Below the pieces are notes generated by a model. It worked only from the letters and a program-made list of their open reading frames with translations, did no database searches and was not told the DNA's origin. The position numbers and the translations under genes were made by a program. From assembly GCA_030068075.1 (NCBI GenBank), contig CM057843.1, positions 11,550,001 through 11,614,000 of the forward strand: a DNA stretch of 64,000 bases, written 5' to 3'. This DNA comes from Paguma larvata (Eukaryota > Chordata > Mammalia > Carnivora > Viverridae). Shown in pieces: positions 11,800 to 22,400 of the stretch (the stretch's first letter is position 1; every line of letters begins with the position of its first letter).

Positions 11800-13300
11800 G
11801 AGTAGACAAACGTGACAACATTTTCTCTGATATGCTGGGCATTTTGTGTTAGGGAAATCAATCCCTAGCCTGATATTATAAACATATGTCTTCTAAAGTT
11901 GGCGAAGTTTTGCTTTCCACAATCAATCCGTTAGGACTCATTCTTTGTGTTATTTGTTATGTACGACATCCGGTTGTCCCAACAGTCTTTACCAACGGTC
12001 AGCACAACCACTCCCTGCCTGATTCATCTACCGATTGCTAAGAAGTACTTGGTCTATTCCTAGGCTTTCTGATCTGTTAAGCAAATTCTTTTGTCAGTGT
12101 CTATGCCAGAGCTAATCCACCATGTGAAGGACCAGGGGAAATAATTTTCATACCTATAGGGCATTCCTCTCTTCTTATGCTTTTCCTCTGGTTGTATCAG
12201 CTCTACTTTCCTCTTGGTTCTCTTGCGTGAATTTTTGGGTCATTTTGTGAAGGTCCATCCTTAAAAGAAACATGTGATATTTTGACAGGAATTGAACCAA
12301 CACATAGATTAGTGGAAGAGAATTGACATATTTAAAACACTGAGTCTCCATAAACATTGCTTAAGCCACATTTTTTGTGGTATTCTTCAGCAAAATTTTG
12401 TAATTTTTGAATTCAGTCTTGGACCTCATTATTTTATTTTATTTATTTTATTTTATTTTATTTTATATTTTATTTTATTCAAGTTAGTTACCATACAGGG
12501 TAGTCTTGGGTTCAGGAGTAGAACCCAGTGATTCATCTCTTACATATACTACCCAGTGCTCATCCTGAAAAGTGCTCTCCTTAATGCCCATCCCCCATTT
12601 AACCCATCCCCCCACCCACCTCCCCTCCAGCAACCCTCAGTTTGTTCTCTGTATTTAAGAGTCTCTTATGGTTTGCCTCCCTCCGTTTTTATCTTATTTT
12701 TCCTTCCCTTCCGCTATGTTCATCTGTTGTGTTTCTCAGATTCTGCATATGAGTGAAATCATGATACCTGTCTTTCTCTGACTGACTTATGGACCTCATT
12801 GCTTACAAATATTTCTACGTTACTTAAGTTTTCTGTTTCTACTGGGAATAGGAACCTTTTAGAAATAATACCTTGCAATGTATTTTTAAAGTGTAACAAC
12901 AGTATTGATTTTTCAACGTTGATTTATATCCAATAATTGTTCTGAACATTCTTGATTCATACACGGAGTCTCATTGGTTTCTTCTGATGACAACCATATT
13001 TTCTGTGAATTCTTTCCATTTTGTTATTTTTCTTCCAATTCTTATACGGCAAAAATTTCTTCCAGTGTTCTCTTCCTACATAGGACAATGCTTCAAGCAC
13101 TTATTGCGAAAGTCTCTATATACATTCCCTGCTGTATATGGATATGTGACCCCTTCTCCCAGAGACAACACAGCCTCAGTTCTAGCTTATAACTCCTGTT
13201 CTGAGTTCTTTTTCTTTCTCCTACTTCTGAAATGCCATTTCTTTCTTTTAGATTCAGCTCTGTGTTTTTTCTTTTCCTTTAATAATAAATATAGATTGTC
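11800..13300 (-). mobile_element. Old L1 relic shared by all units (unit A copy)
   Basis: Diverged reverse-strand L1-like sequence, recognised mainly by comparison with units B (27120-27640), C (41120-42500) and D (59050-60430). In C and D the phrase CTATTGAAATATAATTG and the following segment match an old L1 3' region. A younger L1 interrupts it here. Confidence 0.45.
12431..12789 (-). mobile_element. Young 3' L1 fragment
   Basis: Reverse-strand L1 3' end with a (TTTTA)n tail, flanked by the perfect target-site duplication TGGACCTCATT (12420-12430 and 12790-12800). Unit B has the uninterrupted target near 27410. Confidence 0.9.
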
Positions 13301-13411
13301 TATATGTTTTAACAGGGATGTACCTATCGACATCAGCTAAGTCTGTCTGTTGCCAACACACTGCCTCTAAAATATTATACTCCTCTACCATTTCAGCTGA
13401 CCTTAATTTCT

Positions 13412-13637
13412 TTTTTTTAATTTTTAAATGTTTATTTCTTTTTGAGAGAGAGAGAGACAGAGCATGAGAGGGGGAGGGGCAGAGAGACAGAGAGAGGGGG
13501 AGACACAGAATCCGGAGCAGGCTCCAGGCTCTGAGCTGTCAGCACAGAGCCCGACGTGGGGCTCGAACCCATGAACCGTGAGATCATGACCTGAGCCGAA
13601 GTCGGACGCTGAACCTACTGAGCCACCCAGGTGCCCC
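13412..13637 (-). mobile_element. CAN-SINE
   Basis: Full-length reverse-strand copy close to consensus, ending GAGCCACCCAGGTGCCCC, with short duplication TAATTTCT on each side. Confidence 0.95.
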
Positions 13638-14840
13638 TAATTTCTGAGCCCTCCCATTTACTGAACCCTCCCAACCCTGAAATAATATGATCCTGTGTGT
13701 ACAGGAGAAAGGGCACTTAAGAAAGAAAATCAAATTCATTTAGGCGTAGAGATTTTTAAAAATGCATATCATTTTTAGGGAAAGATAATTTTAGCTGCTT
13801 CCCCTTGCCTACCATATAATCTCAATGCGTACAATAGGAGACACTGTGAATTGATAATTAAATTAGTTACAGATAGATTTAATTAGTCGAGGTCACTTTA
13901 GAAAATCTAGTGAATTACTTAATATATCCTGGACTACAGTAACAAATACATGAAAAATATGTAATAGTTTAGACAGAACGAAGTTTTTTTTAATTATACA
14001 GTAGTCCTAGCGGGTGTGCCTGGTGCTGGGTAGCTTTTCTGCATGCAGAGTACTAGAGACGCAGATTTATTCCACCTGTGATTCCACCATTCCCTTCAGC
14101 CTCCTGGCCATTCACATCCAGCTGGCCCAAGGAGATAGAGAACTTGGAGGAAGACCGGAACTGGAACATATGGATGGATTGGCTAGAACTCAGTCGCTTG
14201 CCACACTTCAGTGCAAGGGAGGCTGGGGTATGTAATCTAGCTGAGTGCCCAGGAAGAAGAGAACAAAGTGGATTCGGGTAATATCCTAGAAGTCTCTGAC
14301 ACTGTTAGCATGCCTCTGAGCCCAGGTGGATGAAAGGAGGGAACCTTCTTCAGTAGAGAAACAGTTAAGAGAGCAGTGCAATATTGCAGGTAGAAATCGA
14401 TGGTGGTCAAAGCTAAACCACTGAAACAATAAGTATAAAACTTATGTATATAAAAAAAGAAAACTTATGTCTGAATGATTTAAAATGAAGAATCAGCAAG
14501 ATCAGGTGTAGAGGTGAGGGAGAACCTGAGTGACAATGCCTCGTTAGCATCCCCCTTGGGAGAACCCATGAAATAAACCTGGTTTTATATTCAAACTATT
14601 GAGTACAAACATATTGGTGTGTAAAATAATATTCTAAATAATCTCTGCAAGGGAGATACAAATAAACAATTCTCAAGTATTTTGCTGTCTTACTCAAGGA
14701 GGATGTGCTTAAGCAAAGGAGGAACCTTTGCTTAAGGTTCAGTCAGACATGTTAGCAGGATAACTGTGGACGGAAACATGGGAAGAAAAGACAGTCTACA
14801 CACAGAGACCTAGAGTCTACTTAGCAGGAGATGAAGCACA

Positions 14841-14880
14841 ATGGAGTTGGATGAGTCACCAGAGGAAATAATAGAAAAAG
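14841..14880 (+). other. Candidate upstream exon of gene A with in-frame ATG and splice donor
   Basis: ATG in strong context (A at -3, G at +4) opens MELDESPEEIIEK and runs, after one base of the next codon, into AAAAAG|GTAAGG, a near-ideal donor (GT at 14881). Joining to the putative acceptor (AG at 15548-15549) gives GGA TCC ATG and continues in frame into MRGDNQ. The intron would be about 670 bp. Mammalian OR genes usually have an upstream exon, most often non-coding, so this may be 5' untranslated sequence with a chance open frame. The upstream limit of the exon is not defined; the coordinates given are ATG to donor. Confidence 0.4.
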
Positions 14881-15254
14881 GTAAGGCAAGGTCAAAGAGA
14901 AAAACACGAGTCCATAAATTTAAGGGTCGGGAATTAAGATGAAATCTATTGAAGGAGGGGGTGAATATCTACTTTCAAAATTGGCTACCTGGAGAGTAAA
15001 GACTCATTTTTCTTTTATTACAACCTGACTCCAGTGGTCCTGTGATTTACGACTTTCCATGCCAATGCAGGCAGACACTAGTTACCTCCGGGCTCTGGGC
15101 TCACTCTCAATCTGCTCAGTGGAACAATTTCTAATTGTTCATGGTACTCTGGTACTAACCATCGTTTGCATTGGAGAGTTTTTGCAAAGAATCCAAAATA
15201 CTATCCTTTCGTTTCTGTGTGTAATAAAATCAGCATGTGATTCTGCCTTCTCCA

Positions 15255-15420
15255 TCAAGTTGTAAGGTACTACAGAGTAAAGACTATGTCATATATGACT
15301 AAATGGATAAATAAACCATTTTTTCACATATTTATAATTTTTCCACCAAGCCTAACAAACTTTCTAACACAGAAGTTCGGTCCACGGACAAGCAGGGATT
15401 TTCCCCGCAATGTACTGGCT
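15255..15420 (+). mobile_element. L2-like relic upstream of gene A
   Basis: TTGTAAGGTACTACAGAGTA and AAGACTATGTCATA resemble an L2 3' end. Counterparts at about 29690-29830, 44935-45080 and 62715-62860, so it predates the duplications. Confidence 0.4.
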
Positions 15421-15510
15421 GTCTATGCATCTAGTAAACCCACGTATAGACACAGCAACCACAGAAGTAAAAAAATGTCGGTTTAAGAATACCATCACAC
15501 ACAGCAAATT

Positions 15511-15549
15511 TACTAATAATGCTAGATTTCACTTCCCTTTCTGCTGAAG
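15511..15549 (+). promoter_or_regulatory. Putative branch point and splice acceptor before gene A
   Basis: TACTAAT at 15511-15517, a pyrimidine-rich run, then AAG ending at 15549, six bases before the family start ATG. The layout matches unit B. It implies that the extra in-frame ATG at 15519 is intronic. Confidence 0.4.
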
Positions 15550-15554
15550 GATCC

Positions 15555-16484
15555 ATGAGAGGAGACAACCAGTCCTTTACCCTGGAATTCATCCTCCTGG
15601 GAGTTACTGGTCAGCAGCAACAGGAAGACTTCTTCTTCATCCTCTTCCTGCTCATTTACCCCATCACACTGACTGGAAACCTGCTCATCATCTTGGCCAT
15701 TCGCTCCGACGTTCACCTTCACAACCCCATGTACTTTTTCCTTGCCAACCTCTCCTTTGTGGACATCTTCTTCTCCTCTGTAAGCATCCCCAAGATGCTA
15801 GCCAACCATGTCTTAGGCAGCAAAGCCATCTCCTTTGGGGGGTGTCTAACACAGATGTATTTTATGATTGCCCTGGCTAACACAGATAGCTATCTCCTGG
15901 CTGTGATGGCATATGACCGTGCCGTGGCCATCAGCCGCCCACTTCATTACACAACGATCATGAGCCCAGGGACTTGTGTCCTTCTAGTTGTTGGATCTTG
16001 GGTGGTTGGAAATGCCAATGCCCTCCCCCACACTCTGCTCACAGCTAGTCTGTCCTTCTGTGGCAACAAGGAAGTAGCCAACTTCTACTGTGATATTGCC
16101 CCTTTGCTTAAGCTGTCCTGTTCTGACACCCACTTTAATGTGAAGATGATGTACCTAGGAGTTGGTGTATTCTCTGTGCCATTACTATGCATCGTCCTCT
16201 CCTACGTCCGGGTCTTTTCCACAGTCTTACGGGTTCCATCCACCAAGGGTGTGCTCAGGGCCTTCTCCACCTGTGGTTCCCACCTCACCGTTGTTTCTCT
16301 GTATTATGGGACCGTCATGGGCATGTATTTCCGCCCTCTGACTAGTTACAGTCTAAAGGATGCAGTAATAACTGTTATGTACATGACAGTGACCCCAATG
16401 TTAAATCCTTTCATCTACAGTCTGAGAAACAGAGACATGAAGGCTGCCCTGAGGAAACTCTTCAGCAAAAGACTCTCCTCATAA
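15555..16484 (+). CDS. OR1A-like: Olfactory receptor, family 1 subfamily A-like (gene A)
   Basis: Intact 309-residue class II odorant receptor, a seven-helix GPCR expected in olfactory cilia and coupled to the olfactory G protein. Landmarks seen: N-glycosylation site N5-Q-S, the GN of TM1 (41-42), HNPMYFFLANLS (56-67), C97 with extracellular-loop-2 cysteines C169, C179 and C189, MAYDRAVAI at the end of TM3 (DRA instead of DRY, as in human OR1A1), SY in TM5, KAFSTCGSHL-type TM6 (235-244) and PMLNPFIYSLRN (281-292). Length equals the human OR1A1 length I recall. I chose the ATG giving MRGDNQ because it matches the family start. An in-frame ATG 36 bases upstream (15519) gives 321 residues but sits between a branch-point-like TACTAAT (15511-15517) and a possible acceptor AG (15548-15549), so it is probably intronic. 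The ATG context is weak (T at -3). TM3 pocket position 108 is Ala. No lesion was seen. Confidence 0.93.
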   Translation: MRGDNQSFTLEFILLGVTGQQQQEDFFFILFLLIYPITLTGNLLIILAIRSDVHLHNPMYFFLANLSFVDIFFSSVSIPKMLANHVLGSKAISFGGCLTQMYFMIALANTDSYLLAVMAYDRAVAISRPLHYTTIMSPGTCVLLVVGSWVVGNANALPHTLLTASLSFCGNKEVANFYCDIAPLLKLSCSDTHFNVKMMYLGVGVFSVPLLCIVLSYVRVFSTVLRVPSTKGVLRAFSTCGSHLTVVSLYYGTVMGMYFRPLTSYSLKDAVITVMYMTVTPMLNPFIYSLRNRDMKAALRKLFSKRLSS

Positions 16485-17077
16485 CCAAGTGAGGTCATAT
16501 TGAAGAATGCAGTCATCAATTAGGCTGCGCTTGAAAATCCAGCCCCAATGTCCTCCTCTCCCAAAAAGCCACCTTTTTCTCCCCGGGCAAGTCTACTCAA
16601 GTCTGCAGGCTTCTGTTTGATCTTGTCAGGCTCCAAAGGGGTCAGCAATATGTGACTTCATCCTTTCAGATATGGAGTATAATTGAGTTACAGTCAATAT
16701 TATGTTTTGAATATCATTTTTTGTTATGAGTCTTTTTCTAGGTTTTTATGTAATATTGAATTCCCTCATTACACAACCCATTTATTCATTCCCTTACCCT
16801 CACCTATTCCACCGTCTCTCCACCCATACACTAACATGTCCGTCTTTGGAAAGGACGTTAAGTTAAGGCTCTGTGCTAGTCCATTTTGTAGGCAGCAATG
16901 CTGGCCTAGCAATCGCACCCCATCATCCACTTTATTCAGATATGCAAAGTTGCATATGTTACAGAAATACTGTACTGTCATGACCACTAGGCAACCAACT
17001 CTGCCAGATTGGATCAAAGTAAATCCAGCCTGCCAGGCCTTCAGGGATTCTGACTTAAAATTAAAAACACAGTTACA

Positions 17078-17283
17078 GGGGCACCTGGGTGGCTCAGTTG
17101 GTTGAGTGTCTGACTTCTACTCAGGTCATAATCTCACAGTTCATGAGATCGAGCCCCACATTGGGCTCTGCACTAACAGGATGGAGCCTGCTTCAGATTC
17201 TCTGTCTCCCTCTCTCTCTGCCCCTTCCCTGCTCATTCTCTCTCTCTCTCTGTCAAAAAATAAATAAATAAAACTTTTAAAAA
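17078..17283 (+). mobile_element. CAN-SINE
   Basis: Head GGGGCACCTGGGTGGCTCAG, (TC)n, AATAAATAAATA tail. CACAGTTACAG and CATAGTTACAG flank it. Confidence 0.95.
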
Positions 17284-18334
17284 ATCATAGTTACAGTGTC
17301 TTGCATAGGAATCATCCCTGCACCCAGCCCTTGGAGTCGTACCCTGGCTCTGTGACCACCGAAAAAAAGCATAATCCGTATACCAGTGGCAAGAACTGGA
17401 CAGTCATCCTTCCTCACATCCTGTTCCCCAGATCCACGAGGGAAACAGTGGGGACACTGCTGTAGCCTACTCGTGTTCGCGTTGAGCACACACTTGTGAA
17501 TACATGTAAGCCAGCCCTTCACACATTTCTTTCTGCCCATTTTAGACAACCGATGTTCATTGCCAGTTCCAATTCTCTATCGAGCTAGTACTCTAAGGGG
17601 GATGTCTCTCTGCCCGTCGCTGGACATGATGGGCTGTAACATGCGCTACTTGCTAAGAAGAAATGACGAACAGGCACCCCAAATGGTGTAATGGCTTCCG
17701 TTCCAGTTCTTTTACAGCACTCTGAGCTTTTGCATCTACACCAGGTAAGGACAGCCTGGCCCAGGGCCAGTGTCTCCTTCTGTTAGGACCCCACTCTTGA
17801 CCCCCAGGGCTACCAACATCGGTTTTACTTGTCAGCTGCATCAGGGCCTTCCCCACAGGGAATCTGAGATGCAGGCATCTCCGTCTCTACCTCTTTTGCT
17901 GGCAGACAGAACAGCTCTTGTGGGCGTTTTGTGCCTCACAGGATGCAAGAGAAATGGGTCTGGGTTCAGGCCACCTCTGCATTACTGCAGGACCACGTAT
18001 CCACGCATTTCCTGGACCCAGGTGGACACCGCAAGTGAGTACTTTAGGATATCAGCTTGTCCATTCCGATCTTCTTCCCAGCCTGGAAGTGAGTTCTTCT
18101 GATGGGCTTCAAACTGTCATACTTTCATGCATCCCTCAAATTCCCACACTGACTACCACAGTGCTGTGCCTGATACGAACATCTTTTTAATAATACAGCT
18201 TCTCATTGTCCTTCTGCTGGGCCATGTATCTAGGCAATTGGCCACTGCCCATGAGTCAGTACAAGCCTAAACATAGGGGCTCTTAGAACTGTTCAACCAA
18301 TGTCATGTTCTGAACCGACAGCTCCTGCAAATAT
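17284..18334. other. Spacer, no gene recognised
   Basis: Moderately GC-rich unique sequence with overlapping open frames of 60-110 codons on both strands, none with a recognisable domain. Confidence 0.55.
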
Positions 18335-18545
18335 TTCACCTCCAGCCATATGCGGCTCTAGAACTCTCGAAATGTGCTAACCTAGATTGAAATGTGTTGT
18401 GAATGTAAATTACACTCAATTTTGAAGATGAGAAAATATCAATAATATTTTTCAATATTGATTGCATGTTGAAATGACAATAATTTGGACATATTTGGTT
18501 GAGTTAAATATATTATCAAAATTATTTTCACATGTTTCTTCTTCC
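18335..18545 (+). mobile_element. Probable hAT-Charlie-type DNA transposon fossil
   Basis: Reads like the non-autonomous elements whose start resembles CCACATGCGGCTCTAGAGC and whose middle has TTGATTGCATGTTGAAATGA. Family assignment is from memory. Confidence 0.45.
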
Positions 18546-18947
18546 TTTTTTCTCCAGCTTTGTCATCTTTTCAGAAAAGAAAACAACAACCCTTACTTTC
18601 GCTGGTTTTCTACTGGTTTTTTTCATCTCTATTTCATTTATTTCTGCTCTGATCTTTGTTATTTCCTTCCTTCTGCTAACTCTAGCAGTATATTCCTTTC
18701 TGTTTTGTTCCATGAGGTACAGAATTTTTATTTTCTCTTAATCATCTATTGCTATAAACCTCTCTCTACAAATGCTTCGGCAGCATCCCACAGAGTTTGG
18801 TACATTGTGTTTCTATTTTCATTCATTTCAAGTATTTTTTTTACTTCCATTTTTACTTCTTATTTGACCCATTGGTGGTTCATAATGTGCAGTTTACACG
18901 TGTACATATTTGTACACTTTGGGGCTTTTCTTCTATTATTGATTTCT

Positions 18948-19182
18948 TTTTTAAAATTTTTTTCAATGTTTATTTATGAGAGAGAGACAGAGACAAAGAC
19001 AGAGAGAGACAGAGCATGAGCAGGGGAGGGGCAGATAGAGAGAGAGATGGAGAATTGGAAACAGGCTCCAGGCCCCAGGCTGTCAGCACAGACCCCAGCA
19101 TGGGGCTCAAAGCCACGAACTGCAATATCATGACCTGAGCTGAATTCAAATACCCAACTGACTGAGCCACCCAAGTGCCCCC
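18948..19182 (-). mobile_element. CAN-SINE inside old L1
   Basis: Flanked by ATTATTGATTTCT on both sides. Ends GAGCCACCCAAGTGCCCC. Confidence 0.93.
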
Positions 19183-19784
19183 TTATTATTGATTTCTAGT
19201 TCATGCTACTGAGGTCAGAAAAATACTTGATATGATGTCAATTTTTTAAAAGTGCCAAGATTTATTTTGTGACCAATCAATCATATGATCTATCCTGGAG
19301 AATTTTCCACATGGACTTGAGAAGAATGCATATTCTGTTGCTATTGAAATGTTCTGTATTTATGTCAGGTATACTTGATCCGAAGTGTGATTCAAGTCCA
19401 AAGTTTCTTTTTTTTTTTTTAATTCCACTATAGTTAACAAACTGCTAGATTAGTTTCAGCTGTACAATGTAGTGATTCAACAATTCTATACATTACTCAG
19501 TGCTCATCAGGATAAGGGGACTCTTCAATACCCATCATCTATTTCACACATCCCCCTACCATCTCCCCTCTTGTGACTATCAGTTTGTTCTCTATAGTTA
19601 AGAATCTGGTGTTTGCTTTGTCTCTTTTTCTTTGTTTGCTTGTTTCTTTAATTCCACATACGAGTGAAATCATATGGTACTTGTCTTTGTCTGTACGACT
19701 TATTTCACTAAACATAATACCCTCTAGGTCCATGTTGCCTCAAATGGCACAATTTCTTCCTTTTTTATTGCTGTGTAATATTCC

Positions 19785-19786
<2 letters not shown>

Positions 19787-19830
<44 letters not shown>
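19787..19830. repeat. (TG)n microsatellite within L1
   Basis: Perfect TG run followed by ATACATGTATATGCG. Confidence 0.95.
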
Positions 19831-19930
19831 CATGTATATGCGTATATATAAGCCACATCTTCCTTATCCATTCATCTATGATGGACACTTGGCTTATTTT
19901 CGTAATTTGGCTATTGTAAATAATGATGCT

Positions 19931-20153
19931 GGGTCACATGGGTGGCTCAGTCAATTAAACGTCAAACTTTGGCTCAGGTCATGATCTCACAGCTAGTGAG
20001 TTTGAGCTCCGCGTCAGGCTCTGTGCTGACACCTCAGAGCCTCCAAAGCCTGGAGCCTGCTTCAGATTCTATGTCTCTCTCCTCTCTCTCTGCCCCTCGC
20101 CCACTAGAGCTCTTTTATCTCTCTCTCTCTCAAAAATAAATAAACTTTTAAAA
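19931..20153 (+). mobile_element. CAN-SINE nested in the younger L1
   Basis: Third nesting level. AATAATGATGC and AATGATGATGC flank it; A-rich tail at right. Confidence 0.9.
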
Positions 20154-21442
20154 AATGATGATGCAATAAACATAGGGGTGCATATATCTTTTTTACTTTG
20201 TGTTTTTGTATTCTTTGTGGGTTCGGATGTAATACCACATCGTGGAATTACTGGATCATATGGTATTTCTATTTTTACTTTTTCGAGGAACCTCCATACT
20301 GTTTTGTAAAGCGGTTGCTCTGATTTGCATTCCCGCCAACAGTGCGTGAGGGTTCCTTTGTCTCCGCATCCTCACCGACACTGGATTCTTGTGCTTTTGA
20401 TTGTAGGCATTCTGACAGGTGTGAGGTGGCATCTCACTGCGGTCTTGATTTGCATCTCCGTGATGATGAGTGATGTTGAGCATCTTCTCATGCGTCAGTT
20501 GATCATCTGTATGTCTTCTTCAAGTCCAAGTTTCTTGATTTTCTGTCCGGATGATCCATCCGCTTGTTGAAAGTGGGGTATTGAAATTCCTTGGCCTTAT
20601 TGTATAGGAGCCCAGTACTCTCTTCAGAGCTGTTAGTATTTGCTTGACATGCGTAGGTGCTCCAATGTTAGTGCATATGTATATTTACATTTGCTGTATC
20701 TTTTTAATGATTGAATTCCTCATCTTTATACAGTGACCTTCATATCTCATTACCATTTTTGGCTTAAAGACTACTTTTCTGTGTAACTATAGCTACCCAT
20801 GGATTCATTTGGTTTCCACTTGGAGAGAATATCTTCTCCATTCTTTCGTTTTGAACATATCTGTGTCCTTACAACTAAAGTGAGTCTCTTAAGGCAGCGT
20901 ATAGTTGGGTTTTTTTGTTTGTTTGTTTGTTTACCTATTCAGGCTCTCTACGCCTTTGGATTGGAGAATCCATCACACTTAGAGTAGTGTTGGTGGGTAA
21001 AGATATATATACGCCATCTTATCGAATATATCATCACATTCTCTGCTGGTCTCCAAGGTCTCTGCTGAGAAATCAGAGAATCAGAGAGGAATCTTTTGGA
21101 GGTTCCCTCTCATAAGACAAAGTTTTTTCCTCTTACTTTGTTTATTACTTTATTTTTCTGATGTCAATTCTGCCTAAAATGTCAATTAAAAATTTATTTG
21201 TCTTTTATTCATTTCTGTCTGCAATTTCAAGGTCATTTTCATTTGAATTTGTTTCTGTTTTATACACCTCCATTTTTTCTTGATATATTAAAAATATGAA
21301 AAAGCTGTTTATAAAAGTTTTCCTTCCCTTTCTTAAATTGCTTTCAAATAACACTTTTTTCTTCCCAGTACTTATGGTATTGCTCCATTTCTCTACTCAG
21401 CAAATATATCTCATAGAGTTTTAAAAAAAATGTATCTCTTTA

Positions 21443-21655
21443 GGACACCTGGGTGGCTCAGTCAGTAGGGCATCTGATTCTTGATTTTAGCTCTGGTCAT
21501 GATCCCAGGGTCATGGGATCAAGCCCTGCATTCGGCTCCTGCTTAAGATTCTCTCTCTTTCCCTCTGCCCCTCCCCAACTTGTGCATATGCTCTCTCTCT
21601 CACTCTCACTCTTGCTCTCTCTCTCTCAAATAAAAATAATAAAATAAAATCATAA
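21443..21655 (+). mobile_element. CAN-SINE
   Basis: Head GGACACCTGGGTGGCTCAG, (TC)n and AATAAAATAAAAT tail, at the left edge of unit B close to the position of the interrupted SINE in unit A but a separate insertion. Confidence 0.9.
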
Positions 21656-22224
21656 ATATCTATGTCTTTAAACAAGAAGGGATTTAACCAAGGCTTCAAT
21701 TAGCCAACAGATCATTAAACTTAGTGTCTTCATCACCCAGAAGTTTTTCTTTTTGGGGGGAAGGGGAAGGTCAGAGGTTTGTTTGATAAATTATGAAAGT
21801 TGTAGTCATTCTCCACCAAAAATACTTGCAAATGTTTGATTGTTATAGCATCATTTTCTTCATTGTTCTCACATATATTATTGCACAATTCCTTGCCCCT
21901 AATGGATACTCAGTAAATAAGACTTGGATGCAGTAAGCAATTCTGACAAGTTGCCAAAAACAAATGTGATGACTAAGAAGAAAATACTATCATGGAATGT
22001 CACCCTTTCCATGTCTGGCAGCCCATGTCCTGGACACTGGGCAAGTAACAACAAGGCAAATAGGATGTATAACTGGGATGATATCTGGAAGAAAATGGAA
22101 TTAAACAAACGTTCTTTATCATCTACCGTGTACATAATCTGATAGATGATTTAGTGGAGTTGTCCAAAAATTACAAGAGTAGAGTAGGAGCTAATAATAG
22201 TTAACATTTACTAAGTACTAGGTG

Positions 22225-22400
22225 TGGGCAAGGCTCTGTTTTAAGAATTTTTCAGATATTAATTCATTTGATTCTCATACAAGTTTATGAGGATGTTATT
22301 ATTTTTTTTCTTTTTAGAAATGAGTAATTTCGTTGAACAACTGTCCAAGGTCAATTATAGCCAGTAAGAGGCAGAGCCTTGATGGACACTCATCCGGAGC
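22225..22400 (+). mobile_element. MIR relic (unit B)
   Basis: Orthologous to the MIR at 5930-6110; contains CCAGTAAGAGGCAGAGCCTT. Confidence 0.7.

Larger units (their letters stand above)
4700..16680 (+). repeat. Tandem duplication unit A (contains gene A)
   Basis: Aligns by eye with unit B over most of its length: the AT-rich start near 4700, a MIR at 5.9 kb, a second MIR at 7.1 kb, a (TG)n tract, a segment with ACTGATGCC at 7.65 kb, old L1 relics at 11-13 kb, the exon candidate at 14.8 kb, an L2-like relic at 15.25 kb and the receptor. Insertions found only in this unit (SINEs near 8.1, 11.6 and 13.5 kb, L1s at 9.2-10.9 and 12.4 kb) interrupt the alignment. Apart from named elements, 5464-5929, 6111-7094, 7472-8061 and 13638-14840 hold no gene that I can support. 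Edges are approximate. Confidence 0.8.
19410..20518 (-). mobile_element. Younger 5'-truncated L1 nested in old L1
   Basis: Reverse-strand 3' portion (poly-T, 3' UTR, late ORF2) with target-site duplication TTCAAGTCCAAAGTTTCTT (19391-19409) against TTCAAGTCCAAGTTTCTT (20519-20536). It carries a (TG)n tract at 19787-19830 and a SINE at 19931-20153. Confidence 0.9.
18546..21060 (-). mobile_element. Old L1, reverse strand, with nested insertions
   Basis: Reverse-complement L1 ORF2: CTATAAACCTCTCTCTACAA, CACAGAGTTTGGTACATTGT, then GAATGCATATTCTGTTGCTA, continuing after the insertion at 20537 with CCATTTTTGGCTTAAAGACT and the TTTTGAACATATCTGTGTCC region. A SINE (18948-19182) and a younger L1 (19410-20518) are inserted in it. 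Long open frames here are readings through the antisense strand. Confidence 0.8.

Noticed and set aside
15519..15554. Extended N-terminus MLDFTSLSAEGS for gene A
   Set aside because: Lies between a branch-point-like site and a likely acceptor AG, and the family start follows at once. Kept only as an alternative start.
15522..15722. Antisense open frames over the 5' ends of all four receptors (also 30065-30274, 45300-45530, 63078-63308)
   Set aside because: They mirror the conserved receptor codons on the other strand and have no independent start signals or recognisable domain.
17078..17160. tRNA-like sequence at SINE heads
   Set aside because: These are tRNA-derived SINE promoters followed by SINE bodies and A-rich tails, not tRNA genes.
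18462..19019. 185-codon plus-strand open frame
   Set aside because: It reads antisense through an old L1 and into a SINE.
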